Source of the DNA: JABJOR01 sp965603075
GTDB taxonomy: Bacteria > Pseudomonadota > Alphaproteobacteria > Rhodospirillales > Casp-alpha2
Direction: 5' to 3'
NCBI GenBank assembly: GCA_965603075.1
Contig: CBFDBO010000005.1
Location: forward strand, 62,001 to 126,000
Length of the DNA: 64,000 bases
Part shown: one piece after another, positions 8,993-17,899 of the stretch
Layout: the number at the start of each line of letters is the position of its first letter
How positions within the stretch are numbered: the stretch's first letter is position 1
Made by a program: the position numbers and the translations under genes
Notes under the pieces: generated by a model
Told to the model about the DNA's origin: nothing
The model's input: only the letters and a program-made list of their open reading frames with translations
Databases searched by the model: none

Positions 8993-9658
8993 TTAGTTGA
9001 GGGCGTCTTCTATGGCCGCGCGGAAAACGTCGATATCTTGCGCCCCTTCAATTCTTGTGCCCCCGGCTTCACCGATAAAAAATGTCGGTGTTGATTGAAT
9101 ACCATAATTATTACTGGCTTCTTCTGCCCCACTACGGATGCCGTTCATTAAATCTTTATTTTGCAAACAGGCCGTTACATCGTCAGGTGTCATCATTGCG
9201 TGTTTGGCGACGCTGGATAATGCCCCGATCGGGTCTTCCGATTGTCCCCAGACGCTTTGTTTGTCGAAGAACAACCCAACCATACCAAAATACATGGATT
9301 CCGGCGCACACCGGGTCAACATGGACGCTGCCATAGCACGGGTTCCCAATGGATAGTCACGGAACTCTAGACGTACGAGCCCGGTATCAATGTAGTCTTT
9401 TTTGATAATGGGGTATGTGTCGTCATGAAAACTCTTACAATGCGAACATCCCAAAGATGCATATTCAATCAATGTAACAGGCGCGTCGTCCCTGCCAATA
9501 GAGCGAACGGACAATGCGGTGGTTAAATCAACTTCACCCGCATAGGCGTTTTCGACAGACACTGGCGATAGCGTTGCGCTGATGGTGAGCGCAAAAAGGG
9601 CTAAACCCGTTAATGACGGTCGAAAATTATCCGCAATATTTAGTATTAATTTATACAA
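8993..9658 (-). CDS. Periplasmic DsbA-like thiol oxidoreductase
   Basis: This is a thioredoxin-fold protein of the DsbA/Thioredoxin_4 type, probably forming or isomerising disulfides in the periplasm. The 221-residue product has an N-terminal signal peptide with likely cleavage after AYA (residue 40). The redox motif is C71-S-H-C74 in YASLGCSHCKSF, and the cis-proline region is IQSTPTFFIG. CSHC is an unusual dipeptide for DsbA (often CPHC) but occurs in this alphaproteobacterial subgroup. The start is TTG, supported by a strong AGGAGG 6 nt before it; no ATG is better placed. It lies upstream of smc on the same strand. Confidence 0.9.
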   Translation of the reverse strand: MYKLILNIADNFRPSLTGLALFALTISATLSPVSVENAYAGEVDLTTALSVRSIGRDDAPVTLIEYASLGCSHCKSFHDDTYPIIKKDYIDTGLVRLEFRDYPLGTRAMAASMLTRCAPESMYFGMVGLFFDKQSVWGQSEDPIGALSSVAKHAMMTPDDVTACLQNKDLMNGIRSGAEEASNNYGIQSTPTFFIGEAGGTRIEGAQDIDVFRAAIEDALN

Positions 9659-9832
9659 ATGAGCCTCCTAAGCCACTAGATATAGAATATAAGGTCCCAA
9701 TGACCTCCGAGTCGAGCCAATATTATCCACAGAATGCATTTTCCTGTGAATAAAATTCCCTACCCGATATTTTCTCGGATAATGAAGATCTCTAAGAATA
9801 ATGTTCATTTCATGGCATTTTGGTGATTTCTC

Positions 9833-9838
9833 TATAAT
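9833..9838 (+). promoter_or_regulatory. Candidate -10 element for the agmatinase-family gene
   Basis: A perfect TATAAT (9833-9838) lies 73 nt ahead of the start codon. A -35 at the right distance is weak (TTCATG, 9809-9814), so an activator or a leader-controlled promoter is possible. The 253-nt divergent gap between the dsbA-like gene and this gene holds no other clear signal. Confidence 0.35.
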
Positions 9839-9911
9839 GCTTGCCCGTAATGTCGCCAATAGGCAATATTGCGACCTAATTGTTACTCTCATCCAGTATA
9901 AGGAAAACAGC

Positions 9912-10889
9912 ATGTCGAATTCTAAAAAAATGCCTCTTACAAAGCCGCCTCGACGTGAGTTTCAAACCTTTATGGATTTCCCTTTGAATTGTGAACTAGA
10001 AGGTTTAGGGGCGGATGATGCCCATATGGCGATTATGGGCATTCCTTACGGAGCCCCTTATTCCGTAGCCGAAGTCACCAATGACCAATCGAACGCACCA
10101 ACGGCGATTAGACGAGAATCTAAATTTATCACCAGCGGATTGAAACATTGGAATTTTGATGTTGGGGGGACGATCTTTGATGGCAGAGATATAAAAGTCA
10201 TTGATGTGGGAGATGTGCCAGCCTCAGTCCGTGATCTTGATGATCACTATAAAAGAGCCGAAGAAGCCACACGGTTATTGTTGGCTGCCAATATCACGCC
10301 TATCGTATTTGGCGGCGATCATGGGGTGCCAATCCCCGTTATGCGCGCCCTTGATAGCCTTGGTGAGAAAATCACGCTCATTCAGGTCGATGCCCATATT
10401 GATTGGCGCGATCATGTAAATGGCGTCAAAGAAGGTTATTCCAGCCCCATTCGTCGTGCATCTGAAATGGATCACATTGGCGATATCTTTCAAATTGGTA
10501 TCCGGGGGTGTGGTAGCGCCCGTGAGGAAGACTACAACGCTGCTATGGCATACGGCTCTAATATCATCACTGCCTATGATGTACACGACAATGGCATGAG
10601 CAGCATTTTGGAGCGTATTCCTGATGGTGGTCATTATTACCTGACCATTGATCTTGATGGGTTAGACCCCAGCGTCGCCCCCGCCGTGATGGCACCATCG
10701 CCAGGTGGGTTGTTGTTCCATCAAATCAGAACGCTCGTCCACGGTCTGATCAACAAAGGTCGGGTTGTAGGAATGGACCTTAACGAAATAGCGCCTAAGT
10801 TCGATGTGAACAATGTGACGTCCCAAGTTGCGGGGCGGATTGTGCTCAACTTTATCGGCGCGTCGGTTCGGGCGGGATATTACGATTAA
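9912..10889 (+). CDS. speB: Agmatinase/arginase-family ureohydrolase
   Basis: This is a member of the binuclear manganese ureohydrolases, which split guanidino compounds (agmatine, guanidinobutyrate and relatives) into urea and an amine. The metal-binding motifs are present in order: GGDHGVP, DAHIDW and DLDGLDPSVAPA. The 325-residue size fits. The start at 9912 is selected because AAGGAAAAC precedes it; the frame stays open further upstream without a ribosome site. The exact substrate cannot be told from sequence, and speB is the closest generic symbol only. Its stop codon overlaps the stop of the convergent dciA gene by two bases. Confidence 0.85.
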   Translation: MSNSKKMPLTKPPRREFQTFMDFPLNCELEGLGADDAHMAIMGIPYGAPYSVAEVTNDQSNAPTAIRRESKFITSGLKHWNFDVGGTIFDGRDIKVIDVGDVPASVRDLDDHYKRAEEATRLLLAANITPIVFGGDHGVPIPVMRALDSLGEKITLIQVDAHIDWRDHVNGVKEGYSSPIRRASEMDHIGDIFQIGIRGCGSAREEDYNAAMAYGSNIITAYDVHDNGMSSILERIPDGGHYYLTIDLDGLDPSVAPAVMAPSPGGLLFHQIRTLVHGLINKGRVVGMDLNEIAPKFDVNNVTSQVAGRIVLNFIGASVRAGYYD

Positions 10890-11410
10890 TTCTTTTTGCG
10901 TCGCATGATGTTCTCGCCCAATCGCTCAAGGGCTGCATGTAACTCTGGGTCCTCGATGTGACTTAGCGAGTTATCCAGATCATTTTGGCTCTGGGGCGTT
11001 AAGGGGGGCAATTCTTCTTTATAAATCTCAGACCCATCTTCGCCATAATCGGGCAGAGGGGCTTGTTGAAGTTGGACACGCTCGACAGAGCGATAACCAA
11101 AGTGTGTGTTGATCCGGTCTATTAAAATGGTTTCCATATGTTGTAATTCCAGAGCAATAGATCCGGACGCTATGCGCAAATATAACGTACCGCCAGAGCG
11201 TTTGCCTTTGGGGTAAGTGATACGAACGGGAACCGAAAGGGCCGCCAGTTCTTTACCAACCACCTTGTCCCATTGAGAAATAATGGTGCCACCCGCAAAC
11301 CCCCGTTTACCAAAAGCCCGCTTGGTCAGCTTTTCAATATGCTGTCCTACTGGTTTGGTTTTACCGCCTCGCCGGCGAAGGGGCTTTTTATCTTCTGTAT
11401 AATCGCTCAT
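10886..11410 (-). CDS. dciA: DciA-like DUF721 protein
   Basis: DUF721 proteins of the DciA type load or assist the replicative helicase DnaB in bacteria lacking DnaC. The protein contains the typical N-terminal DUF721 fold (GTIISQWDKVVGKELAALSVPVRI; then TLYLRIASGSIALELQHME) and a charged C-terminal tail. The start at 11410 (MSDYTEDKK, 174 residues) is favoured; an ATG 45 nt upstream would add a hydrophobic stretch unusual for this cytosolic family, although neither start has a clear ribosome site. The gene is divergent from mutY, a common alphaproteobacterial arrangement. Confidence 0.82.
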   Translation of the reverse strand: MSDYTEDKKPLRRRGGKTKPVGQHIEKLTKRAFGKRGFAGGTIISQWDKVVGKELAALSVPVRITYPKGKRSGGTLYLRIASGSIALELQHMETILIDRINTHFGYRSVERVQLQQAPLPDYGEDGSEIYKEELPPLTPQSQNDLDNSLSHIEDPELHAALERLGENIMRRKKN

Positions 11411-11460
11411 AAAGGGATGATAGGCGCGCACAAGAATCAGAACAAGATAAAGCATCGTAA

Positions 11461-12522
11461 ATGGTAAAAAGAACCATCCAAAAATTTGATCCGGCTGAAG
11501 CTTTACTTGTTTGGTATGACCAATCGCGCCGAGATCTACCGTGGCGCGAGGATAATCCGGAGCCTTATCATGTATGGTTGTCCGAGGTCATGTTGCAGCA
11601 GACCACGGTGGTTACGGTTAAACCCCGGTTTGCTAAATTTCTAGAACGCTGGCCGACAATTAAGGAGTTGGCTGCGGCCCCCCTTGATGATGTTTTGCAT
11701 GAATGGCAAGGGCTTGGGTATTACGCGCGGGCGAGAAATTTACATAAATGTGCACGCGCGATCACGCAAGATCATAAAGGTGTTTTCCCAAGTAATGAGG
11801 CCGCTTTATTAAGTCTGCCGGGTATCGGCGATTATACCGCAGCGGCAATTGCAGCGATTGCATTTGGGCAAACAACCGCCCCGGTGGATGGAAATATTAT
11901 TCGCGTGATATCGCGATTGGCAGGATTGGAGCAAATCATGCCAGCGGGGAAACAAGCCGTGCAGAATTTGGTGCGAGAGTACGTTCCCAGCCACCGGCCC
12001 GGTGACTTTGCTCAAAGTATGATGGATTTAGGGGCCATGGTCTGCACCCCCCGATCGCCGAAATGCCAACAATGCCCGTGGCAAGAAAACTGTCAGGCCC
12101 TTTCAATGGGCACGCCAGATGAGTTCCCGCGGAAAAAACCAAAGAAGCAGAAACCAACCCGATACGGAACGGTCTTTTGGTTGGTTGATGACAGGGGGGG
12201 CGTGCTTCTGCGTCGCCGTCCTGAGAAAGGTTTGTTAGGCGGAATGATGGAGTTTCCCTCAAGCGATTGGACGCAAGGTCACAAGGAAAATGATTTTTTA
12301 AAGTTTGCGCCCGTTGAAAATATTACGTGGGAAAAAGTGCCCGGCAAAGTCCGCCATACGTTTACTCATTTTCATCTAGAGTTAGAAATTGTTAGGGGGG
12401 GACATTCAGACAATAGCAACGCGATTTGGGCCTTACCCGAAGAATTTCCGGACTATGCTTTACCCACGGTTATGAAGAAAATTGTTGATCTGGTACAAGA
12501 AACAAAACTGATTTCTGCTTAA
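11461..12522 (+). CDS. mutY: A/G-specific adenine DNA glycosylase MutY
   Basis: MutY removes adenine mispaired with 8-oxoguanine. The 353-residue protein shows the N-terminal helix-hairpin-helix glycosylase domain with catalytic Glu in SEVMLQQTTV, the HhH loop LPGIGDYTAAAI and catalytic Asp in PVDGNIIRV. The iron-sulfur cluster cysteines follow the C-X6-C-X2-C-X5-C spacing (CTPRSPKCQQCPWQENC). The C-terminal part is the NUDIX-like domain that senses 8-oxoG (FWLVDDRGGVLLRRRPEKGLLGGMMEFP). All key residues are present, so it should be active. Confidence 0.97.
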   Translation: MVKRTIQKFDPAEALLVWYDQSRRDLPWREDNPEPYHVWLSEVMLQQTTVVTVKPRFAKFLERWPTIKELAAAPLDDVLHEWQGLGYYARARNLHKCARAITQDHKGVFPSNEAALLSLPGIGDYTAAAIAAIAFGQTTAPVDGNIIRVISRLAGLEQIMPAGKQAVQNLVREYVPSHRPGDFAQSMMDLGAMVCTPRSPKCQQCPWQENCQALSMGTPDEFPRKKPKKQKPTRYGTVFWLVDDRGGVLLRRRPEKGLLGGMMEFPSSDWTQGHKENDFLKFAPVENITWEKVPGKVRHTFTHFHLELEIVRGGHSDNSNAIWALPEEFPDYALPTVMKKIVDLVQETKLISA

Positions 12523-12525
12523 TTT

Positions 12526-12536
12526 TGTGGTATAAT
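12526..12536 (+). promoter_or_regulatory. Extended -10 promoter for the YbaK-like gene
   Basis: TGTGGTATAAT contains a TGn extension directly before a perfect TATAAT (12531-12536), located right after the mutY stop codon. The -35 position (CTGATT, 12508-12513) is poor, which is acceptable for extended -10 promoters. The start codon lies about 40 nt downstream. Confidence 0.45.
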
Positions 12537-12574
12537 AACCCTTTCATTTCTGAAGACAGAGAAGGAGTTGAGCC

Positions 12575-13096
12575 ATGGCTATCTCACTTACCCTTCAACA
12601 ATACCTGAGTGATCGTCAAATTGATTACGATACTATCGTCCATCATAAAACTGAAACATCATCAAAAACAGCTGAGGTCTCGCATATACCGGGATCACGA
12701 TTGGCTAAGGCTGTCATTATCAAGGATGAAGATGCCTATTTGATGGTGGTATTACCCGCGTCCCATCACATTCGTCTCAATGAATTGCAAAAAGTGCTGC
12801 ATCAACGGGTCGAGCTTGCCAATGAACATGAAGTCACCTCCTTGTTTGCTGATTGTGAAGAGGGTGCTATTCCACCGCTCGGCAAAGCTTATGGGCTTGA
12901 TGTGCTCATCGACGAGAGCCTTACCAATGGTGATGATATCTATTTCGAAGGTGGTGACCATGTAACGCTTGTGCACATGCAGACCGACCAATTTGAAAAA
13001 TTGATCGGTAATGCTACGCAGGGGCGTTTCAGCCGTCATGATGATTTAGATCGAGGGTTAGAAGGTCGAAGCGGTTTTCGGTTTGCTCATACCTAA
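12575..13096 (+). CDS. YbaK/ProX-type aminoacyl-tRNA deacylase-like protein
   Basis: The 173-residue product belongs to the YbaK/prolyl-tRNA editing superfamily, whose members hydrolyse mischarged aminoacyl-tRNAs. Recognisable elements are LAKAVIIKDEDAYLMVVLPASHHI (with the catalytic-type lysine) and the GAIPPLGKAYGLDVLIDESL segment that forms the substrate pocket. A strong AAGGAG precedes the ATG. The C-terminal extension (about 150-173) is basic and looks like a tail. Substrate specificity is not predictable from what I can see. It is probably expressed on its own from the extended -10 upstream. Confidence 0.8.
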   Translation: MAISLTLQQYLSDRQIDYDTIVHHKTETSSKTAEVSHIPGSRLAKAVIIKDEDAYLMVVLPASHHIRLNELQKVLHQRVELANEHEVTSLFADCEEGAIPPLGKAYGLDVLIDESLTNGDDIYFEGGDHVTLVHMQTDQFEKLIGNATQGRFSRHDDLDRGLEGRSGFRFAHT

Positions 13097-13132
13097 AAGC
13101 AATTAACCGTCTTACCGTCTACAATTAACCGC

Positions 13133-13651
13133 CTAGTCGTCATAGGAGATCAGCGCGTCGAACGGGATGCCGTTTAATTTGTCGCGTCCGCCTAGGAATG
13201 TGAGCTCGATGATGCAGGCAGCACCGACCACTGTGGCGCCGGCCTGTTCAAACAGATCATAAGATGCGCTCATGGTGCCGCCCGTTGCCAACAGGTCATC
13301 AAGAACTACAACTCGATCACCGGGTTTGACGGCGTCTTTTTGCATTTCGATAATATCGGTGCCGTATTCTAACCCATATTCGTAGCTGTAAACGTCACCG
13401 GGTAATTTTCCTTGTTTGCGGATCATGGTAAATCCCAGACCCAGTTTTAGGGCAAGGGGGGCTGCGACCAGAAATCCGCGAGAATCGATACCGGCCAGCA
13501 CATCGGGTTGGTGACGGCTGATTATTTTGGCCATACGACCCATGGCAACGGACCACGCATCCGGATCTGCAAGCAACGTTGAGATGTCGTAAAACAAGAT
13601 ACCCGGCTTGGGGAAATCAGGAATGGTACGGATGTGGTCTTTAAGGTCCAT
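13133..13651 (-). CDS. apt: Adenine phosphoribosyltransferase
   Basis: This is the salvage enzyme that makes AMP from adenine and PRPP. The 172-residue protein carries the family landmarks: FYDISTLLADPDAW near the N-terminus, AGIDSRGFLVAAPLA, the flexible-loop RKQGKLPG, and the PRPP-binding VVVLDDLLATGGTMSA motif. The size is that of typical Apt. It lies head-to-tail after the ketopantoate-reductase-like gene on the minus strand with about 20 nt between, so it may be co-transcribed. No frame damage is visible. Confidence 0.96.
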   Translation of the reverse strand: MDLKDHIRTIPDFPKPGILFYDISTLLADPDAWSVAMGRMAKIISRHQPDVLAGIDSRGFLVAAPLALKLGLGFTMIRKQGKLPGDVYSYEYGLEYGTDIIEMQKDAVKPGDRVVVLDDLLATGGTMSASYDLFEQAGATVVGAACIIELTFLGGRDKLNGIPFDALISYDD

Positions 13652-13672
13652 CGGGTCGTCTTTCAGTAAAAA

Positions 13673-14680
13673 TTATTTAATATCGACAAATTTTATTCCG
13701 GCATTTTCCATTAACATTTCTCGGTTCAATAGTTTTACGCAGGCATTAATAGCCGAAATAGAAGGTACAGGTTTGTCTACCCAAACGGCAATTTCAATGA
13801 TCGCCCCAATAATCGCTTCGGTTTCAAGCGAACGCCCCTGTTCAACATCTTGTAACATAGATGTTTTGTGTGATCCTACACTTTCTGCCCCATCGATGCG
13901 TTTTTCTATGGTGTGACGGAATGTAGCGCCGATAGCTTCGGCGACATCTTGAGCTTCGCGCATCATTGTAGCCGCCAGTTCCCGGGTCTCTTTAAATTGG
14001 CATATATTAACCAGTGTGGAATGGGTTAGCGCGCTAATGGGGTTAAAGGACATATTGCCCCAGACCTTGAGCCAGATTTCTGATCGAATATCATCCAAAA
14101 TACGGGAGCGAAACCCGGATTCGGTAAACAGCTTGAAAAGCTTATCTATACGGTCGGTATGAGAGCCGTCTAATTCACCAATGGGAAAACGGTCACCTTC
14201 AACATGTTCGATTACGCCGGGCTCAATAATGCCAGAGGCAGGGTAAACCACACACCCGATGATACGGTTCGCATCAATGTGCTTCCCCAAGACGCCACTG
14301 GGGTCTAGGGAATGCAGTCGCTTGCCATCAAATTCACCACCAAGTTTATGGAAATACCACCATGGCAAACCGTTTTGGATGGGGAGAATCATCGTGTCTG
14401 GTCCACAGATGCTTTCGACCTCGCGGGCAATTTGATCAAGGAAGTGCGCTTTTACAGCAAGCACAATCAAATCTTGTAGTGGCAGTTCAGACATTTCGGA
14501 AACAGCATTAACTTGAACAGTATTACGGGTGCCATCAGCTTCCTGCAGCGTTAAACCATTTTCTTGTATGGCTTTTAGATGCAAACCTTGATCAATGACG
14601 CTGACATCATTACCTGCTGTGGCAAACCGGACAGCCATTAAACCGCCGATTGCGCCGGCTCCTATGATGCAAATTTTCAT
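13673..14680 (-). CDS. Ketopantoate reductase-family oxidoreductase
   Basis: The product (335 residues from 14680) begins MKICIIGAGAIGGLMAVRFATAG, the glycine-rich NADP-binding start of the ApbA/PanE family, with a C-terminal helical substrate domain containing EIWLKVWGNMSFNPISAL. The ATG at 14680 has AAGGAAAATACA just before it; an in-frame upstream start is not needed. It begins 10 nt after the FAH-family gene, so the two form an operon. Because it sits in a catabolic-looking pair, a reductase acting on a 2-oxo acid other than ketopantoate is as likely as a role in pantothenate synthesis, so I give no gene symbol. Confidence 0.85.
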   Translation of the reverse strand: MKICIIGAGAIGGLMAVRFATAGNDVSVIDQGLHLKAIQENGLTLQEADGTRNTVQVNAVSEMSELPLQDLIVLAVKAHFLDQIAREVESICGPDTMILPIQNGLPWWYFHKLGGEFDGKRLHSLDPSGVLGKHIDANRIIGCVVYPASGIIEPGVIEHVEGDRFPIGELDGSHTDRIDKLFKLFTESGFRSRILDDIRSEIWLKVWGNMSFNPISALTHSTLVNICQFKETRELAATMMREAQDVAEAIGATFRHTIEKRIDGAESVGSHKTSMLQDVEQGRSLETEAIIGAIIEIAVWVDKPVPSISAINACVKLLNREMLMENAGIKFVDIK

Positions 14681-14690
14681 TGTATTTTCC

Positions 14691-15467
14691 TTATAAGTTA
14701 TCAAAGGTGTTTTGGAGTGTCCCGACACCCTCGATGGTAACAGAAATAGTATTATGCGGCTCCTTCATGGAACCTGCGCCAACGGATGTACCGCAGCAAA
14801 TTATGTCACCGGGGGAAAGGGTGATCTCGCACGATAACATGCTGATTATTTTATAGGGGGGGATGATCATGTCAGATACCGGGTAATTCTGACGTTCATC
14901 GCCATTTAATACCGTTACAATGTTAAGGTTCTCAGGCTCTAAGTCCGTGGCAATGCACGGTCCAAATGGCCCAAAGGTATCAAAGCTTTTAGCCCGCCCC
15001 CATTGAGCAAACGTGGGGTCTTTGTGTAAGACATCAAACCCGGTTACATCGTTGATGCATGTATAACCAAATATGTATTCTGGGGCTTGCTCGATTGTAA
15101 CGTCCTTGCAAGTTTTACCAATAACAATGCCTAATTCACCCTCAAACACCACCCGGCCAGTATAATTGCTCGGGCGCTTAATAACACCACCTGTTGCCAA
15201 ATACGAATTGCTGGATTTTTGAAAATATAAGGGGTTATCCGGAATAGCGGATTCAAGCTTTGTCGCCAGTGCATGGAAATTATTCCATAACCCAAGCATT
15301 TTAGAGGGCTCGCAAGGAATGATGAGTTGAACTTCACTTAAGGCAATTTGATATCGGGTGGGTGAAGGGTTGTTAAACATATCACCTTCATAGATGGTGA
15401 TTATATCGTCTTTCAACGTACCAAAACTTTTTATGCCCGCAACTTGAAATCTAACCCACGTGGTCAT
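14691..15467 (-). CDS. Fumarylacetoacetate hydrolase-family protein
   Basis: This 258-residue protein has the FAH fold shown by VVFEGELGIVIGKTCKDV, GYTCINDVTGFD and WGRAKSFDTFGPFGPCI, ending with SPGDIICCGTSVGAG. The metal-binding acidic residues E-x-E (FEGELG) and the later Asp (NDVTGFD) are present. Members hydrolyse C-C bonds or decarboxylate/hydrate 2-oxo acids in aromatic and related catabolism. It is transcribed with the reductase after it and is divergent from the aminotransferase/BKACE pair, separated by a 129-nt AT-rich gap. The substrate is unknown. Confidence 0.85.
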   Translation of the reverse strand: MTTWVRFQVAGIKSFGTLKDDIITIYEGDMFNNPSPTRYQIALSEVQLIIPCEPSKMLGLWNNFHALATKLESAIPDNPLYFQKSSNSYLATGGVIKRPSNYTGRVVFEGELGIVIGKTCKDVTIEQAPEYIFGYTCINDVTGFDVLHKDPTFAQWGRAKSFDTFGPFGPCIATDLEPENLNIVTVLNGDERQNYPVSDMIIPPYKIISMLSCEITLSPGDIICCGTSVGAGSMKEPHNTISVTIEGVGTLQNTFDNL

Positions 15468-15596
15468 GTATATGGTTCCCTAAGTATACTAATGAAATTT
15501 GAGCGAAGAAAATGACAGTAACATTTTTTATTGTATATCATTATTTAATATTTTTGAACGCACTGTAGTATAAATATTTATATAGGAGAAAATTTA

Positions 15597-16931
15597 ATGG
15601 GTCACGTGTTTGGGAGAAGCCCCGGTTCTGAATTGCCTGTTGTTGCCAGCGGTGACGGTATATGCCTGATCGATACCAATGGTAAACGCTATATTGATGC
15701 TTCTGGTGGTGCGGCGGTTTCTTGTTTGGGGCATTCTGATCCTGATGTGATCGCCGCCATTCAAGAACAAGTGGGAAAAGTAGCTTTTGCCCACACCAGT
15801 TTTTTTACATCGGAACCGACAGAGGAACTGGCAGACTTATTAATCGAAACGGCCCCCCGTGGCATCGGCATGACCTATTTTGTTTCTGGCGGATCAGAAG
15901 CCGTTGAAGCCGCTTTGTTGATGGCCCGGCAATATTATTTTGAACGGGGCGAGCCATCGCGAAAGCATTTCATTGCGCGGCGACAAAGTTATCATGGCAA
16001 TACGGTCGGGGCCTTGTCTGTGGGGGGCAGCCAGTATCGGCGGGAAGCGGTAGAGCCATTATTATTTCCCGTAAGCCATATCGCCCCTTGTTACGAGTAC
16101 CGGTATAAAGATGATGATGAGAGCGTTGAAGAATATGGGCTTCGCATTGCCAATGAATTGAAAGCTGAGATCGAGCGATTGGGGGCAGAAAATGTTTGTG
16201 GCTTTATTGCGGAGACCGTGGGGGGGGCCGCTGCCGGATGCATTCCACCAGTGCCGGGGTATTTCAAACGCATTCGTGAAATATGTAATGAATACGACAT
16301 TCTACTGATACTCGATGAAGTCATGAGCGGCATGGGAAGAACCGGAACCCACTACGCTTGTGAACAAGAAGCCATTGACCCCGATATGATTACGATGGCC
16401 AAGGGATTGGGGGCTGGGTATCAACCCATTGGAGCGGTGATGGTTTCTACGGAAATATATAAAACAATTGCGGGGGGCTCTGGTGCTTTCCGTCATAGCC
16501 ACACCTATATGGGGCACCCGACGGCTTGCGCCGGGGCTCTGGCCGTTCAAAAGGTCGTGCGGGAGCGAAACTTACTTGAAAATGTTCGCACCCAAGGGGC
16601 AAATTTTCATACAGCATTAACCCAGCGATTGGGGAACCAACCCTGGCTGGGTGATATCAGGGGACGCGGCTTGTTATGGGGGGTGGAGTTGGTCACGGAG
16701 CGCGTAAGCAAGGAAACATTTGATCCCGCCTTGAAATTACATAACGTCATAAAGCGTAATGCCATGGATCGGGGGTTGATTTGTTACCCCGGCGCTGGAA
16801 CAGCGGATGGCACCAAGGGTAATCATGTTTTATTAGCGCCCCCCTTTATTGTTACCGAAAAAGACGTTTACGAAATTGCCGATCGATTGGGGGCTTCTAT
16901 AGAAGCCTCAATCGCGGAATTGGATTTATGA
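15597..16931 (+). CDS. Class III PLP-dependent aminotransferase
   Basis: This is a fold-type I, class III omega-aminotransferase that moves amino groups from omega-amino acids or amines to 2-oxo acids. The 444-residue protein has the PLP lysine at K269 (MITMAKGLGAGYQPIGAV), the PLP-pyridine aspartate D240 (LLILDEVMSGMGRTG) and the SGGSEAVEAA phosphate loop. A good GGAGAAAATTTA ribosome site precedes the ATG. Its stop overlaps the next gene by 4 nt (ATGA), implying coupled translation with the BKACE enzyme; the pair probably removes nitrogen then cleaves a beta-keto acid. The substrate is unknown. Confidence 0.9.
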   Translation: MGHVFGRSPGSELPVVASGDGICLIDTNGKRYIDASGGAAVSCLGHSDPDVIAAIQEQVGKVAFAHTSFFTSEPTEELADLLIETAPRGIGMTYFVSGGSEAVEAALLMARQYYFERGEPSRKHFIARRQSYHGNTVGALSVGGSQYRREAVEPLLFPVSHIAPCYEYRYKDDDESVEEYGLRIANELKAEIERLGAENVCGFIAETVGGAAAGCIPPVPGYFKRIREICNEYDILLILDEVMSGMGRTGTHYACEQEAIDPDMITMAKGLGAGYQPIGAVMVSTEIYKTIAGGSGAFRHSHTYMGHPTACAGALAVQKVVRERNLLENVRTQGANFHTALTQRLGNQPWLGDIRGRGLLWGVELVTERVSKETFDPALKLHNVIKRNAMDRGLICYPGAGTADGTKGNHVLLAPPFIVTEKDVYEIADRLGASIEASIAELDL

Positions 16932-17788
16932 CAGACGTTATGATAGGCCGGGTGCCATTGATTATTGCCGTAGCACCAAATGGCGCACGCAAAACCAAAA
17001 CCGATCACCCTGCTTTACCGATGAGCCCTTCCGAATGTGCGAGAGAAGCTGCCCTCTGTAAAGAGGCCGGCGCGGCTATGATCCATCTGCATGTACGCGA
17101 TAAAGCGGGTAAACATTCGTTGGATGCAGATACTTATAAACAAACTATTGCAGCCATCAGAGCGGAAATAGGCGATGACATGATCATTCAGGCCACCACC
17201 GAAGCGGTAGGGATCTATCAAATTCATGAGCAAATGGACATGGTGCGTGCCGTGCGTCCAGAAGCGATTTCAACCGCGGTACGAGAATTGATCCCGGATA
17301 TTCAATCAGAAAATGATGCGGCTGAGTTTTATGGTTGGGCTATGGCAGAAAATATCGCCGTTCAATATATACTCTATGACGTGAATGATCTTCAGCGATT
17401 GGTTGATTTGAATAACCGCGGGATTATTCCGGGAGACCAATTGTCGGTGTTGTATGTTTTGGGACGCTATAGCGTTAATCAGCAATCTGACCCCGCTGAC
17501 TTGTTACCTTTCTTGAGTGCAGCGAATGAGCCGGAAACCGGGGCTGGTAAAAATTGGCATTGGAGCATGTGTGCCTTTGGTCCTTTGGAAGGGGCATGCG
17601 CCCTTTCGGCGGCATCACTTGGCGGCCATGTTCGGGTCGGGTTCGAGAATAATATGCTGCTGAATGATGGTGGATTGGCCGCGCAAAATGCTGACTTGGT
17701 TGATCAGGTTGTGCACGGCGCAAAGTTACTTTCCCGTCCGGTAGCAAGTGCGGATCAGGCTCGTGAATTGTTAGCCGGGAATTATTAA
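16928..17788 (+). CDS. BKACE-family beta-keto acid cleavage enzyme
   Basis: This DUF849 (BKACE) enzyme condenses a beta-keto acid with acetyl-CoA, giving acetoacetate and a new CoA ester. The 286-residue protein starts with PLIIAVAPNGARKTKTDHPALPMSP, followed by AGAAMIHLHVRDKAGKHSLD with the zinc-binding HLH, and by TTEAVG and STAVRELIPD. Near the C-terminus VRVGFENNMLL is a typical family motif. It is translationally coupled to the aminotransferase. The family covers many substrates (3-keto-5-aminohexanoate, dehydrocarnitine, beta-keto adipate), and the specific one cannot be read from sequence. Confidence 0.9.
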   Translation: MTDVMIGRVPLIIAVAPNGARKTKTDHPALPMSPSECAREAALCKEAGAAMIHLHVRDKAGKHSLDADTYKQTIAAIRAEIGDDMIIQATTEAVGIYQIHEQMDMVRAVRPEAISTAVRELIPDIQSENDAAEFYGWAMAENIAVQYILYDVNDLQRLVDLNNRGIIPGDQLSVLYVLGRYSVNQQSDPADLLPFLSAANEPETGAGKNWHWSMCAFGPLEGACALSAASLGGHVRVGFENNMLLNDGGLAAQNADLVDQVVHGAKLLSRPVASADQARELLAGNY

Positions 17789-17830
17789 TTCTGAAATATC
17801 ACTTTTGAAATATTAAGCAGACAAAAGAAA

Positions 17831-17889
17831 AGCGCTGCACCCCGAGCTATGTAGCAAGGTATGCAGCGCTGAATTCTTTCAAAGAATTC
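17831..17889. terminator. Hairpin terminator region for the cytochrome c gene
   Basis: AGCGCTGCA (17831-17839) and TGCAGCGCT (17862-17870) form a 9-bp stem. On the minus strand it is followed by a T-rich tract (complement of ACAAAAGAAA, 17821-17830), a good Rho-independent terminator for the cytochrome gene. Directly beside it a perfect 19-nt palindrome, GAATTCTTT-C-AAAGAATTC (17871-17889), is followed on the plus strand by TGAGCTGTTTTT, which might end transcription from the BKACE side. Confidence 0.7.
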
Positions 17890-17899
17890 TGAGCTGTTT

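Noticed and set aside
17871..17889. Perfect palindrome GAATTCTTT-C-AAAGAATTC as a regulator site
   Set aside because: It lies in the intergenic hairpin region between convergent genes and is more simply part of the terminator structure.
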